64,000 bases of DNA from Hymenobacter sp. GOD-10R. GTDB lineage: Bacteria > Bacteroidota > Bacteroidia > Cytophagales > Hymenobacteraceae. Location: the NCBI RefSeq assembly GCF_035609205.1, contig NZ_CP141184.1, forward strand, positions 1,426,001-1,490,000. The letters run 5' to 3'. How positions within the stretch are numbered: the stretch's first letter is position 1; each line of letters starts with the position of its first letter. A program made the translations under genes and the position numbers. Of this stretch, positions 32,338 through 42,690 are shown piece by piece. Below the pieces are notes generated by a model. The model was not told the DNA's origin and made no database searches. It saw only the letters and a program-made list of their open reading frames with translations.

Positions 32338-35300
32338 ATGCAAGAGTCGCCTAAGTACTGGAAGGGAATTGAGGAACTGGAAAACTCGCCGGAGTTTGTA
32401 AAAAACGCACTCACTGAGTTTGCGGATTTTTTACCGGTGAAGGAAACCTATGGCTCTTCCGACGCATCGGTAGCACCACGTCGCGACTTCCTCAAACTAA
32501 TGGGCTTCGGCATTGCCGCTGCCACACTGGCTAGTTGCCAGACGCCTATCAAAAAGGCTATTCCTTACCTGAACAAACCAGAAGAGGTTGATCCAGGTAT
32601 TGCTAACTTCTATGCTTCGTCGTACTTCAACGGTACAGATTACAATAGCATCCTAGTAAAAACGCGTGAGGGGCGCCCTATCAAACTAGAAGGTAATCCT
32701 GGCTCGCCCGTCACTAGAGGTGGACTTTCGGCGCGCGCGCAGGCCTCTGTGCTAAGCTTGTACGATGGTGGACGTTTACAGCATTTCACCATTAAAGGCC
32801 AAAAGGCTGAGACAGCTCGAGTAGACCAAGAAATCCGTTCCAAATTAGCTAGTGCTACCGGTCGGATTGCTATTGTGTCTCCTACCATTATTAGCCCTAC
32901 TACGAAAAAGGTTATTGCTGAATTCGCTGCTCGGTATCCCAACACAGAGCACGTGATGTACGATGCTAACTCTAGCTCTGCTTTGCTGCGAGCTAATGGT
33001 GGCGTTTTACCAGCTTACGACTTCAGCAAGGCAGATGTAATTGTTAGTTTAGGAGCTGATTTCTTAGGTACGTGGCTGTCACCTGTAGAGTATGCTCGCC
33101 AGTACATCACTAACCGTAAGGTTTCCAGTGATAAGCGTACAATGTCGCGGCACTTCCAGTTCGAGCCGACTATGTCGCTTACGGGAGCAAACGCTGACGT
33201 ACGTGTTGCTGTGAAGCCGTCAGAGATGGGTGCAGTAGCTGCAGCACTGTACAACGGCATTGTTGGCGGAGGCAGCTCTTCGTTCAAGAACGAACAGCTA
33301 AACAAAGCTGTAGCTGAACTTCAGGCTCATCGTGGTCGCAGCTTAGTAGTGTCTAGCTCTAACGATGTTGCTGTTCAAACCTTAGTTGTTGCTATCAACC
33401 AAACGCTTGGCAACGTTGGAACAACAGTGGACACTGCTAATCCTTCCTATGTTCGCCAAGGTGACGATGCCCGTCTCTTGCGTTTAGTGAATGATATGAA
33501 TGCAGGCACAGTTGGCGCTGTCATTTTTTATCACGCTAACCCTGCTTACAATCATCCTTTAGCAGATAAGGTCCGGTCAGGTATTGCCAAAGTTCCTGTA
33601 AGCATTTCCCTTAATGACCGTTTAGACGAAACAGGCTCTCTTTGCTATTACGCTTGTCCTGATCATAACTTCTTAGAATCGTGGAATGATTATGAGCCTA
33701 AGCGTGGCTTTTTGAGCTTGGCGCAACCTGCTATTTCGCCATTGTTCGCTACACGTCAGGCTCAGGATAGCTTGTTAACTTGGGCTGGAAACCGTCAGAG
33801 TTATTACAACTACCTACGTGCTAACTGGAGAGGGGTATTAGGCGCTAATTTCCAAAGCAATTGGGATAAAGCGGTGCACGATGGTATTGCAGTTGGTTCG
33901 CTTACACCGGCCATCCAGCCTCAGCTAGGGGGCTCTATGACTGCTGATCAAGCACTGAGCACAATTGCTGGAGCACAGAAGCCGTCTGGTATCGAACTCG
34001 CCCTCTATGAGAAAGTAGGGGTAGGACCTGGTTATGGCGCAGACGCTAACAACCCTTGGTTACAAGAATTGCCTGATCCTGTTTCAAAAGCTACTTGGGG
34101 TAACTACTTAGCGGTACCACGTACCATGGCAATTGCCGACGAGAATAAGTGGGAACAAGGCGACATAGTGCGTATTACCACTGCTAACGGTCAGTCGGTT
34201 GAGTTGCCCATTCTCATCCAACCTGGTCAAGCCCAAGGCACTGTAAGTGTCGCAATTGGTTATGGTCGTGAGAAGGCTGGTCGAGTAGGGGATAAGTTGG
34301 GAGCTAATGTTTACCCATTGGTTGCAGTTGTAAACAACTCTCTTGGCTATGCTACTACAGTTACAAAAATAGAGAAGACAGGAGCCAAATCGCAGATTGC
34401 ACAAACGCAGACGCACCATACAATTATGGATCGCAAGCCTGTAGTGCAAGAAGCTACCTTAGCTGAGTATATCAAGAATCCTAAGGAAGTAACAGAGTAC
34501 GACAAAGTAGCAACTCCTGAAGGTTTAGAGGCACCTCGTAAGGTTTCTCTATGGCAAGATTACGAATACAAGAACCACCACTGGGGTATGGTCATTGACC
34601 TGAACTCTTGTATCGGTTGTGGCTCTTGCGTACTAGGATGCCAGATTGAGAACAACGTGGCTGTTGTTGGTAAGCAGGAAGTAATCAACCGTCGCGAAAT
34701 GCATTGGTTGCGTATTGATCGTTACTACAGCTCTGATCACCACAAAGATGAGTTTGAGTCAAAAGGTAAGCTAGCTACTTACCGTGCGATGGAGGATCCT
34801 TCGGATAACCCATCTGTGATCTTCCAACCAATGCTCTGCCAGCATTGTAACCACGCACCTTGTGAGACAGTATGCCCAGTATTGGCAACTACTCACAGCT
34901 CGGAAGGTCTAAACCAAATGACTTACAACCGTTGCGTAGGTACTCGCTACTGTGCAAACAACTGCCCTTATAAAGTGCGTCGTTTCAACTGGTTCTCTTA
35001 TTACTCTAACGAGAAGTTTGAGACAGTCAACGGACACATGTTTACCGACCTAGGTCGGATGGTGTTGAATCCTGACGTCACTGTTCGGGCTCGTGGTGTG
35101 ATGGAAAAGTGCAGCTTCTGCGTACAGCGTATTCAGCTTGCTAAACTAGAAGCTAAGAAACAAAAGCGTCGTCCAAAAGACGGTGAAGTAGTAACTGCTT
35201 GTGCCCAATCATGCCCAACACAAGCAATCGTCTTCGGTGACCTACTCGATCCAGAGTCACAAGTTCACAAAATCACACGTCGTGAACATGGAGAGCGTGG

Positions 35301-35388
35301 GTTCTATGTACTTGACTCGATCAACACGCAGTCAAATATCACGTACCTCACTAAAATCCGTAACACGGAAGAGAGTCGGAACGCTTAA
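32338..35388 (+). CDS. actB: Alternative complex III subunit ActB, molybdopterin-fold plus iron-sulfur subunit
   Basis: 1016 residues. A twin-arginine-like motif RRDFLKLMGF (48-57) precedes a hydrophobic stretch and Cys67 (LASC), so export by Tat and lipid anchoring are likely. Residues about 80-720 form a domain related to molybdopterin oxidoreductases, which in the known ActB lacks the cofactor. The last ~270 residues are a ferredoxin-type domain with four cysteine clusters: CIGCGSCVLGC (from about 757), CQHCNHAPCETVC, CVGTRYCANNC and CSFCVQ...CAQSCPT. Known ActB binds one [3Fe-4S] and three [4Fe-4S] clusters that carry electrons from quinol to the ActA hemes. It is the largest soluble subunit of the complex. 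Confidence 0.95.
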   Translation: MQESPKYWKGIEELENSPEFVKNALTEFADFLPVKETYGSSDASVAPRRDFLKLMGFGIAAATLASCQTPIKKAIPYLNKPEEVDPGIANFYASSYFNGTDYNSILVKTREGRPIKLEGNPGSPVTRGGLSARAQASVLSLYDGGRLQHFTIKGQKAETARVDQEIRSKLASATGRIAIVSPTIISPTTKKVIAEFAARYPNTEHVMYDANSSSALLRANGGVLPAYDFSKADVIVSLGADFLGTWLSPVEYARQYITNRKVSSDKRTMSRHFQFEPTMSLTGANADVRVAVKPSEMGAVAAALYNGIVGGGSSSFKNEQLNKAVAELQAHRGRSLVVSSSNDVAVQTLVVAINQTLGNVGTTVDTANPSYVRQGDDARLLRLVNDMNAGTVGAVIFYHANPAYNHPLADKVRSGIAKVPVSISLNDRLDETGSLCYYACPDHNFLESWNDYEPKRGFLSLAQPAISPLFATRQAQDSLLTWAGNRQSYYNYLRANWRGVLGANFQSNWDKAVHDGIAVGSLTPAIQPQLGGSMTADQALSTIAGAQKPSGIELALYEKVGVGPGYGADANNPWLQELPDPVSKATWGNYLAVPRTMAIADENKWEQGDIVRITTANGQSVELPILIQPGQAQGTVSVAIGYGREKAGRVGDKLGANVYPLVAVVNNSLGYATTVTKIEKTGAKSQIAQTQTHHTIMDRKPVVQEATLAEYIKNPKEVTEYDKVATPEGLEAPRKVSLWQDYEYKNHHWGMVIDLNSCIGCGSCVLGCQIENNVAVVGKQEVINRREMHWLRIDRYYSSDHHKDEFESKGKLATYRAMEDPSDNPSVIFQPMLCQHCNHAPCETVCPVLATTHSSEGLNQMTYNRCVGTRYCANNCPYKVRRFNWFSYYSNEKFETVNGHMFTDLGRMVLNPDVTVRARGVMEKCSFCVQRIQLAKLEAKKQKRRPKDGEVVTACAQSCPTQAIVFGDLLDPESQVHKITRREHGERGFYVLDSINTQSNITYLTKIRNTEESRNA

Positions 35389-35456
35389 CTTTTGTGTACT
35401 ATAGGAGAGTTACTTGAGAAAGCAGTTCTTCCTTCCACTCCTTTAAGTTTAAGATT

Positions 35457-36914
35457 ATGCAGCACGTATCAGCCGTAAGGGAGCCTCTCGTAACAGGAGG
35501 AAAGACCTATCACGACGTTACGCAGGACGTGTGCCGCCAAGTTGAAGCTAAGCCGAATGTACGGTGGATGGCAGCTTTGAGCGTAGCTCTGTTTCTGTTC
35601 GGCGTCTTCCTCTATTCCGTATACCGTACACTATGGTACGGCATTGGTGAATGGGGATTGAATAAAACAGTAGGATGGGCTTGGGACATCACCAACTTCG
35701 TATGGTGGGTGGGTATTGGCCACGCTGGTACACTAATCTCCGCTGTATTGTTGCTATTCCGTCAAAAGTGGCGGACTTCAATTAACCGAGCAGCAGAAGC
35801 CATGACCATATTTGCGGTAATATGTGCCGCTATGTTCCCCGTGCTTCACATGGGTCGTCCTTGGCTCGCTTTCTGGGTACTTCCATTTCAAAATACGTTT
35901 GGTTCTCTGTGGGTGAACTTCAACTCACCACTGCTGTGGGACGTATTCGCCATTTCTACTTACTTCTCGGTATCTCTAGTATTCTGGTATACAGGACTAA
36001 TACCTGACTTCGCTACCATCCGCGATAGAGCAAAAGGGCCGATTGCACGCCGAGCTTATGCTCTATTAAGCTTCGGTTGGACGGGTTCAGCTAAACATTG
36101 GTCACGTTACGAAACTGTGTCCTTGATTTTAGCTGGTGTATCTACACCACTAGTACTTTCGGTGCACACAATTGTGTCAATGGACTTTGCTACATCTGTA
36201 GTACCAGGTTGGCACACTACGATTTTCCCGCCTTACTTTGTGGCTGGTGCTATCTTCTCCGGTTTCGCAATGGTACTCACGCTAATGCTTATCACGCGTG
36301 TAGTATTCAAACTTGAAGATTATATCACATTAGAGCACATCGCCTTGATGAACAAGATTATGATGATCACCGGTTCGATTGTGGGCGTAGCCTACATCAC
36401 CGAATTCTTCATCGCTTGGTACTCACAGGTAGAGTTTGAACAATACGCCTTTATCAACCGGGCAACCGGACCATATTGGTGGGCATATTGGTCAATGATG
36501 ACTTGTAACGTAATTACCCCACAGCTGGTGTGGATTCGTAAAGTACGCTACAGTATCCCTCTGACCTTCTTGCTCTCTATTATCGTGAACATCGGTATGT
36601 GGTTTGAGCGCTTCGTAATCATTGTTACTTCATTACACCGAGATTACCTGCCCTCAAGCTGGGCTATGTTCTCGCCTACACGTATTGACGTTGGCATTTA
36701 TCTAGGTACAATAGGGCTGTTCTTCACTCTATTCTTACTGTTTGCCAAGTTCTTCCCTGTTATCAACATGGCCGAAGTAAAATCCGTCCTCAAGTACGGC
36801 GTAGATAACGGTCCAACTTATGTCGCTGGCCATGATCACCATGCTCCTGCTCAGCATTCCGTTACGCCTGGTGTTCCAGCTTCAGCTCCCGTAAACTATA
36901 ATAAGCATGACTAA
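35457..36914 (+). CDS. actC: Alternative complex III subunit ActC, NrfD-like quinol-binding membrane protein
   Basis: 485 residues with about ten transmembrane helices (first near residues 38-58) and a His/Pro/Ala-rich C-terminal tail. The sequence fits the NrfD/PsrC-like family; in alternative complex III ActC carries the menaquinol site and a proposed proton path. The gene lies 68 bases after actB and overlaps actD by 8 bases, which suggests translational coupling. Assignment rests on family features and position in the conserved order actABCDEF. Confidence 0.93.
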   Translation: MQHVSAVREPLVTGGKTYHDVTQDVCRQVEAKPNVRWMAALSVALFLFGVFLYSVYRTLWYGIGEWGLNKTVGWAWDITNFVWWVGIGHAGTLISAVLLLFRQKWRTSINRAAEAMTIFAVICAAMFPVLHMGRPWLAFWVLPFQNTFGSLWVNFNSPLLWDVFAISTYFSVSLVFWYTGLIPDFATIRDRAKGPIARRAYALLSFGWTGSAKHWSRYETVSLILAGVSTPLVLSVHTIVSMDFATSVVPGWHTTIFPPYFVAGAIFSGFAMVLTLMLITRVVFKLEDYITLEHIALMNKIMMITGSIVGVAYITEFFIAWYSQVEFEQYAFINRATGPYWWAYWSMMTCNVITPQLVWIRKVRYSIPLTFLLSIIVNIGMWFERFVIIVTSLHRDYLPSSWAMFSPTRIDVGIYLGTIGLFFTLFLLFAKFFPVINMAEVKSVLKYGVDNGPTYVAGHDHHAPAQHSVTPGVPASAPVNYNKHD

Positions 36915-37434
36915 GCGCTTCGCCCTCGGCATCTTCGATGACGAAGACGTGCTGCTGCACGCCATTGATAACATCCGCGCTGCTGGTGTTAAGATTCATG
37001 ATGTATTCACACCGTTCCCAGTCCACGGCATCGATGACGCTCTAGGCATTGAGCGTTCTAGACTGCCAATCGCTGCTTTCTTCTTTGGTTTGTGCGGTAC
37101 TTCGTTTGCTCTCTGGATGCAAATCTATATGTTGGGCTTTGACTGGCCGATGATCATCGGTGGTAAGCCACATATTGCTCTACCTGCATTCATTCCTGTA
37201 ACCTTCGAGCTCACAGTACTATTCTGCGCATGGGGAATGATGATTACTTTCTTTACCGTTTGTGGTCTATACCCACGGTGGAAAGTCCCAGTGTTGGATG
37301 TTCGCTCAACGGATGACAAGTTTGTGATGGCTATTGACTTGAATAATGGAGCCGTTGACATGAATCACCTACGACAACTATTGCGTGATAATGGTGCTTC
37401 GGAGGTGAACGAAAAAGAAATGACTCAGAAATAA
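36907..37434 (+). CDS. actD: Alternative complex III subunit ActD (DUF3341)
   Basis: 175 residues. The N-terminal soluble part ([23 protein letters not shown], split here by length) and two membrane helices (about 58-80 and 98-118) match the DUF3341 subunit found in all act operons. A short C-terminal soluble domain follows the second helix. ActD is a small membrane subunit on the side of ActC, without cofactors; its exact role is unclear. It overlaps actC by 8 bases and actE by 1 base. Confidence 0.93.
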   Translation: MTKRFALGIFDDEDVLLHAIDNIRAAGVKIHDVFTPFPVHGIDDALGIERSRLPIAAFFFGLCGTSFALWMQIYMLGFDWPMIIGGKPHIALPAFIPVTFELTVLFCAWGMMITFFTVCGLYPRWKVPVLDVRSTDDKFVMAIDLNNGAVDMNHLRQLLRDNGASEVNEKEMTQK

Positions 37435-38180
37435 TGACGCATACGCTGAAATTAGGTCTGCAAGCGTCGGCTATATTGTTTGGAGCAGTTTGCACTGTTG
37501 CCTGCAACGAAGCCGGTAGCCCCGGCGTGGAATATGCTCCGCAGATGTACGAATCTATTCCCTACGAGCCCCTTAAGCAGGAGAATGTTAACATCGTTAA
37601 CCCGATGGGGCTTAACATGCGTACTCCGGTAGTAGGAACTGTGCCATCTGGTAAGCTGAACTACTACGATCATATCCCGAAGGATAGTGTTCGTATAGCA
37701 GAGCGTACTTTACGTAATCCATACACTTATACAAAGGCTAACCTAGAAGAAGGTAAGATTTTGTATACCCGTATTTGCTCACATTGCCATGGCGAGCAAG
37801 GTGATGGCCAAGGTCCTGTAGGACAAAAGTTCAAAGGGGTACCTAATTACTCTACTGGTAACTACAAGACGATGAATGATGGTCACATCTATCACGTCAT
37901 CCAATGGGGGCGTAATCGCATGATGCCACATGGTTCTATCGTAAATCCTGAGGAACGATGGAAAATCGCCATGTATGTGCGTGTACTGCAACAAGGAAAA
38001 GGTCCAGATGGCTTGGCTGATCTAGTACAAGCAAAAGGTGATGATTCACCTGAGATAATCGATCAGTCACAAACGACAGATCGTTCCGAACAAGGACCAG
38101 TAGAAGAAGCGCAAGCCGGTAAAGGCTCAGCAACACCTGGACAAGGTGGTACACCAGCACGTAACGGCAAGACGAACTAA
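37434..38180 (+). CDS. actE: Alternative complex III subunit ActE, monoheme cytochrome c lipoprotein
   Basis: 248 residues. The signal peptide ends in TVAC (Cys24), so it is probably lipid-anchored on the periplasmic face. A single heme site CSHCH at 115-119 is followed by the usual cytochrome c features (GDGQGPVGQKFKGVPNY, RMMPHGSIVNPEERW with a likely Met ligand, VLYVRVLQ-type terminal helix). The C-terminal ~50 residues are a polar, Gly/Gln-rich tail. In the complex ActE lies next to ActA and is a probable exit point for electrons to the oxidase. Start at 37434 overlaps the actD stop. Confidence 0.94.
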   Translation: MTHTLKLGLQASAILFGAVCTVACNEAGSPGVEYAPQMYESIPYEPLKQENVNIVNPMGLNMRTPVVGTVPSGKLNYYDHIPKDSVRIAERTLRNPYTYTKANLEEGKILYTRICSHCHGEQGDGQGPVGQKFKGVPNYSTGNYKTMNDGHIYHVIQWGRNRMMPHGSIVNPEERWKIAMYVRVLQQGKGPDGLADLVQAKGDDSPEIIDQSQTTDRSEQGPVEEAQAGKGSATPGQGGTPARNGKTN

Positions 38181-38186
38181 GCAACT

Positions 38187-39494
38187 ATGTCTACTTTGAC
38201 GCATCATGAAAGCGCCACGGCTGAGCACCTGGAGCTTTCTGCGAAGACCCGCAGAACATTTGTTACGATTATTGTCGCTGGAGTAATTCTGCTAGTAATC
38301 GGATTGATCTTAGCTGCTACAGGTTTTGGGGCTGAGCATCATATTGCTGAACACGGTACTGGTATGGGTGCTTCAGCTCATCATGAAGAGGGAAGCCCAA
38401 TTTGGCTTAAGCGAGTGTTCACTAGTCTCTGGTTGAACAACGTCTACTTTATTGGTATCTCAGTTATTGGTACCTTTTTCGTTGCTCTACAGTATGTCGC
38501 CTACGCTGGGTGGTCAGTACTTATTAAAAGAGTAAATGAAGCGCTAAGTGCTTGGTTATTGCCTGGAGGTGTTATAATGCTGTTAGTCTTCCTAATAGGT
38601 AAGCATGACATTTTTCATTGGACGCACGAAGGGCTTATGGATCCTAAATCGCCCAACTATGACGCTATCATAGCTGGTAAAAGTGGTTTTCTAAACCAGC
38701 CTTTTTATCTCATTAGGATGGTGGTTTATGTCGCTATCTGGTGGTTCTTCTCGGAAAAGCTACGTAAGCTTTCTCTAGAAGAGGATCTGAATGGTGGTAC
38801 TGCTTACTTCCATAAGAGCATCAATGTAGCTGCTGTATTCTTGGTGCTATTTGCTGTGTCTTCATCAATGTCCGCCTGGGATTGGGTGATGTCAATTGAT
38901 ACACACTGGTTCAGCACCATGTTCGGCTGGTATGTATTTGCTAGCTGGTGGGTTTCTGGAATTGCAGCCACTACACTCATCGTGATTTTCCTAAAACAAG
39001 CTGGCTACATGCGCTTTGTAAATGCTAGCCACTTGCATGACTTAGGTAAATTTATGTTCGGCTTCAGCATCTTTTGGACCTACGTGTGGTTTGCTCAATT
39101 CATGCTGATATGGTATGCTAACTTGCCAGAGGAAGCAGTTTACTACAATCAACGGTTAGGCGGTTTTAACGACCGTTACACGTGGATCTTCTTCTTCAAC
39201 CTGTTGATCAACTTCGCATTTCCGTTTTTAGTACTAATGACACGCGACGCTAAGCGTCAAATGATCATGCTGAAGATTGTGTGTATTGCAATTCTGATCG
39301 GTCACTGGTTTGATTTTTATTTGATGATCATGCCGGCAACTTTAAAGGCCGACAATGGGTTTGTAATAGAGATTGGTGTGGCTATGGTATTCCTCGGTAG
39401 TTTCTTACTATTGGTAACAAAGCGTCTTTCTCAAGCTTCATTGGTGCCAGTACATCACCCGTTCTTGGACGAGAGTGTACACCATACCACATAA
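38187..39494 (+). CDS. actF: Alternative complex III subunit ActF, NrfD-like membrane protein
   Basis: 435 residues with about ten membrane helices, paralogous in fold to ActC. The His-rich segment between the first two helices (AEHHIAEHG...SAHHEEG) and the W/F-rich helices (SSMSAWDWVMSIDTHWFSTMF) are typical of ActF. ActF probably does not bind quinol but may take part in proton movement (established for the family only as a proposal). It starts 6 bases after actE. A 96-base gap with competing inverted repeats follows before coxB. Confidence 0.93.
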   Translation: MSTLTHHESATAEHLELSAKTRRTFVTIIVAGVILLVIGLILAATGFGAEHHIAEHGTGMGASAHHEEGSPIWLKRVFTSLWLNNVYFIGISVIGTFFVALQYVAYAGWSVLIKRVNEALSAWLLPGGVIMLLVFLIGKHDIFHWTHEGLMDPKSPNYDAIIAGKSGFLNQPFYLIRMVVYVAIWWFFSEKLRKLSLEEDLNGGTAYFHKSINVAAVFLVLFAVSSSMSAWDWVMSIDTHWFSTMFGWYVFASWWVSGIAATTLIVIFLKQAGYMRFVNASHLHDLGKFMFGFSIFWTYVWFAQFMLIWYANLPEEAVYYNQRLGGFNDRYTWIFFFNLLINFAFPFLVLMTRDAKRQMIMLKIVCIAILIGHWFDFYLMIMPATLKADNGFVIEIGVAMVFLGSFLLLVTKRLSQASLVPVHHPFLDESVHHTT

Positions 39495-39513
39495 TTTAAA
39501 CTTGAGTATCGCT

Positions 39514-39570
39514 AAGTGAGAAGGTAATTCGGTGATGTCCTCTCACTCCAAGCATCCCAGTTTCTCACTT
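39514..39570 (+). repeat. Competing inverted repeats between actF and coxB
   Basis: AAGTGAGAA (39514-39522) can pair with TTCTCACTT (39562-39570), and its core AGTGAGA can instead pair with TCTCACT (39541-39547). The two pairings exclude each other. There is no T run behind either stem. Confidence 0.5.
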
Positions 39571-39590
39571 CTGTAGTTCAACATATTCTC

Positions 39591-40649
39591 ATGATTGCTC
39601 TCAGTATTCTTCTGGTTTTGGTGTTGCTGCTAGTCGTATTCGGCTTGCTGTTTCGCCTCCAGATATTAACCTCAATTTTCTCAGGCAGCTTTACCCGTGA
39701 TATTGGGTTTAGCAACCGTGCTAACGCTATCCTCATGATTGTCTTCATGGTGGTAGGAGGAGGAGCATTTGCGTGGTCTTTCGCAGATAACTTCGATAAG
39801 ATGAACCCGCCAATTGCCTCAATTCATGGGCATGCTTTAGAGCGGATGTTCTGGACCACAATGATTATTCTGGGTATTGCTTTTGCTATTACCCAAGTCA
39901 TGTTGTTTGTGTTCTCTTACAAATACCAGCATAAGGATAATCGTCGTGCTTTCTTCTTTTCGCACAACAACAAGATTGAGGTTATCTGGACACTTATTCC
40001 TGCCATTGTTATGGCAAGCTTAGTGTTCGCTGGTTGGAAACAGTGGACTAAGATTACTGGTCCAGCCCCAAAAGACTCTGTGGTGCTTGAGGTGATGGGT
40101 AAGCAATTTAACTGGCTTGTTCGTTACCCTGGACGTGACCAAAAGCTAGGAGTTGTTAATTACCGTTTGATCGATGCTACTAATGAGTTTGGTTTCGATT
40201 TAAACGATAAAAATGGTCTAGATGACTTTGTCGCTGGTGAAATCCACGTTCCTAAAGGTCATCCTGTTCTGTTACGTATCCGCTCTAGGGATGTATTACA
40301 CGCTGTGTACATGCCTCACTTCCGAGTGCAGATGTATGCAGTACCTGGCATGCCGACAAAGTTTTGGTTTACCCCTACTAAAACGACTGATGAGATGCGC
40401 GCTCAACTTGGAAATCCCAAGTTCAACTATGAGCTAGCTTGCAACCAGATATGTGGTCGTGGTCACTTCGCAATGAAACTAAACATCGTTGTTGATGAGC
40501 CTGATGATTATGTAGCTTGGTACGCACAACAGAAGTCGTTTGCTGAGCAAAATCCTGATGTATTAGCTAGCTTCAAAGAGAAGTCTGATAAGCTAGTAAC
40601 TCAAGAAGCTGCTGCCGTTCTAACGTCTGCTCCAAAAGCTTCTCTTTAA
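39591..40649 (+). CDS. coxB: Cytochrome c oxidase subunit II with CuA site
   Basis: 352 residues. There is one hydrophobic segment near the N-terminus (1-20), then two typical subunit II helices (about 48-66 and 90-112). The periplasmic cupredoxin domain carries the CuA ligands: a His in DVLHAVYMP, then Cys284, Cys288, His292 and Met295 in CNQICGRGHFAM. CuA takes electrons from cytochrome c (here probably ActE or ActA) and passes them to subunit I. No fused cytochrome c domain is present, so this is aa3- rather than caa3-type by sequence. It opens the cox part of the cluster. Confidence 0.95.
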   Translation: MIALSILLVLVLLLVVFGLLFRLQILTSIFSGSFTRDIGFSNRANAILMIVFMVVGGGAFAWSFADNFDKMNPPIASIHGHALERMFWTTMIILGIAFAITQVMLFVFSYKYQHKDNRRAFFFSHNNKIEVIWTLIPAIVMASLVFAGWKQWTKITGPAPKDSVVLEVMGKQFNWLVRYPGRDQKLGVVNYRLIDATNEFGFDLNDKNGLDDFVAGEIHVPKGHPVLLRIRSRDVLHAVYMPHFRVQMYAVPGMPTKFWFTPTKTTDEMRAQLGNPKFNYELACNQICGRGHFAMKLNIVVDEPDDYVAWYAQQKSFAEQNPDVLASFKEKSDKLVTQEAAAVLTSAPKASL

Positions 40650-40672
40650 TTTAAGTAAACTAATCGCACGCT

Positions 40673-42532
40673 ATGGCTGCTAATCTTCCTGTTCACTCAC
40701 AAGTGCAAGGTGATATCGGTGCCACTGAGCCCCGCACCGAGCACGATGAGCATTTGCACCATGATGAGCATCATGAGCAAAGTTTTCTTTCCAAATACAT
40801 CTTTAGCACTGACCACAAAGTTATTGCCAAGCAATTCCTGATTACCGGGATATTTTGGGCAATAATGGGAGGTGCATTATCTAGCTTGTTTCGTATCCAA
40901 CTTGGTTGGCCTGAAGCAACTATGGATTGGCTTCAGCCAATTCTAGGTAAGTGGGTAGAAGGTGGCAAACTCAATCCCGAGTTTTATCTAGCATTAGTAA
41001 CGATGCACGGCACTATCATGGTGTTCTTCGTACTAACGGCTGGACTGAGCGGCACCTTCTCGAATTTCTTGATACCATTACAAGTAGGAGCTCGTGACAT
41101 GGCCTCAGGCTTCATGAACATGCTTTCTTACTGGTTCTTCTTTGTGTCAGGATTGATCATGTTCCTCTCGCTGTTCCTTGAGACAGGGCCTGCTGCTGCA
41201 GGATGGACTATCTACCCACCTCTGAGTGCTTTGCCACAAGCAATCCCAGGTTCAGGTGCAGGTATGACGATGTGGTTGGTAAGCATGGCTTTGTTTATTA
41301 TCTCGCAACTGTTGGGTGGTGTAAACTACATTACGACTGTTATCAACCTGCGTACCCGTGGCATGAGCATGAGCAAACTGCCATTGACTATCTGGGCATT
41401 TTTCCTCACTGCAGTACTTGGTTTGCTATCGTTCCCCGTACTGTTTTCAGCTGCTCTGCTTCTAATCTTCGACCGTAGTTTCGGTACAAGCTTCTTCTTG
41501 TCTGACATCTACATAGCAGGACAAGCGCTCAACAACACGGGTGGTTCGCCAATCCTGTTTCAACACTTGTTCTGGTTCTTAGGTCACCCAGAAGTATATA
41601 TTGTAATCATGCCAGCTATGGGCATGGTGTCTGAGATCCTGGCTACTAATGCACGCAAGCCTATCTTCGGTTACCGTGCCATGATTGGTTCATTGTTAGG
41701 CATATCGGTTCTTGCATTCGTAGTGTGGGCACACCATATGTTTGTGACGGGAATGAACCCTTTCTTGGGTTCTGTATTCATGTTCTTGACCCTAATTATC
41801 GCTGTACCATCAGGTGTAAAAGTGTTTAACTGGCTGGCTACTTTGTGGCGCGGTAATATTCGCTTTACATCGGCTATGTTGTTCTCGATAGGCTTTGTAT
41901 CGCTATTCATCGCAGGTGGCTTAACTGGTATTGTACTAGGTAACGCCGCTCTAGATATCCAGATGCACAATACTTATTTCGTGGTAGCTCACTTCCACTT
42001 AGTAATGGGTAGCTCAGCCTTCTTTGGTCTGTTTGCCGGCGTGTATCACTGGTTTCCAAAGATGTTTGGCCGTATGATGGATGAGAAGCTAGGCTACATT
42101 CACTTCTGGTTGACATTTATTGGGGTATACCTAGTATTTATGCCAATGCACTATGTTGGTATAGCCGGTTTTCCTCGTCGTTACTATGCTTGGACTGGTT
42201 TTGATTCATTCTCACAGTTCGCAGATCTGAACAAGTTTATATCAGCTGCTGCCATCTTCGCATTTGTCGGCCAGTTTGTCTTTATCTTCAACTTCTTTTA
42301 TAGCATTTTCCGAGGCCGTCGCGCCACTGAGAACCCTTGGCGCTCGAGCACACTAGAGTGGACAACGCCAGTCGTTCCCGGTCATGGTAACTGGCCTGGT
42401 GCTATCCCTGCTGTTTATCGCTGGCCCTATGATTATAGCAAGCCAGGTGCAACAGACGACTTTATTCCGCAGAACGTTCCGTTCTCGGAAACCAGATCTT
42501 CTAACATGCCTAATGAGCGTGAGCAGGATTAA
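40673..42532 (+). CDS. coxA: Cytochrome c oxidase subunit I
   Basis: 619 residues with 12 or more helices. Key residues are in their usual contexts: the low-spin heme His in TMHGTIMVF, the CuB His and cross-linked Tyr in GHPEVYI, the CuB pair in WAHHMF, and heme ligands in NTYFVVAHFHLVMG. The GHPEVY tyrosine and the overall pattern indicate a type A heme-copper oxidase. The N-terminus is His/Glu-rich (EHDEHLHHDEHHEQ). It forms the oxygen-reducing, proton-pumping core with coxB and the subunit III genes downstream. A terminator follows 20 bases after the stop. Confidence 0.97.
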   Translation: MAANLPVHSQVQGDIGATEPRTEHDEHLHHDEHHEQSFLSKYIFSTDHKVIAKQFLITGIFWAIMGGALSSLFRIQLGWPEATMDWLQPILGKWVEGGKLNPEFYLALVTMHGTIMVFFVLTAGLSGTFSNFLIPLQVGARDMASGFMNMLSYWFFFVSGLIMFLSLFLETGPAAAGWTIYPPLSALPQAIPGSGAGMTMWLVSMALFIISQLLGGVNYITTVINLRTRGMSMSKLPLTIWAFFLTAVLGLLSFPVLFSAALLLIFDRSFGTSFFLSDIYIAGQALNNTGGSPILFQHLFWFLGHPEVYIVIMPAMGMVSEILATNARKPIFGYRAMIGSLLGISVLAFVVWAHHMFVTGMNPFLGSVFMFLTLIIAVPSGVKVFNWLATLWRGNIRFTSAMLFSIGFVSLFIAGGLTGIVLGNAALDIQMHNTYFVVAHFHLVMGSSAFFGLFAGVYHWFPKMFGRMMDEKLGYIHFWLTFIGVYLVFMPMHYVGIAGFPRRYYAWTGFDSFSQFADLNKFISAAAIFAFVGQFVFIFNFFYSIFRGRRATENPWRSSTLEWTTPVVPGHGNWPGAIPAVYRWPYDYSKPGATDDFIPQNVPFSETRSSNMPNEREQD

Positions 42533-42552
42533 AATTACTTCAATGAAATATT

Positions 42553-42591
42553 AGAAACGGGCTCCTGTAAAAACGGGAGCCCGTTTCTTTT
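42553..42591 (+). terminator. Intrinsic terminator after coxA
   Basis: AGAAACGGGCTCC, 10-base loop, GGAGCCCGTTTCT followed by TT. A perfect 13-bp stem. It divides the cluster into act-coxBA and ctaA-onward transcription units. Confidence 0.88.
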
Positions 42592-42638
42592 GTCTAGTCA
42601 GCTTCAAAAGTCTATAACTTGATATAACTGTTAGAAAT

Positions 42639-42668
42639 TTTGAGCAAAACCTCGACTGATTATGTTGC
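42639..42668 (+). promoter_or_regulatory. ctaA: Candidate promoter of the ctaA operon
   Basis: TTTG (42639-42642), 18 bases, then TATGTTGC (42661-42668), a partial match to TAnnTTTG. It lies downstream of the coxA terminator and 22 bases before the ctaA ATG, where a new promoter is needed. Confidence 0.45.
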
Positions 42669-42690
42669 TAAATAAACAAGTGATCAAAGC

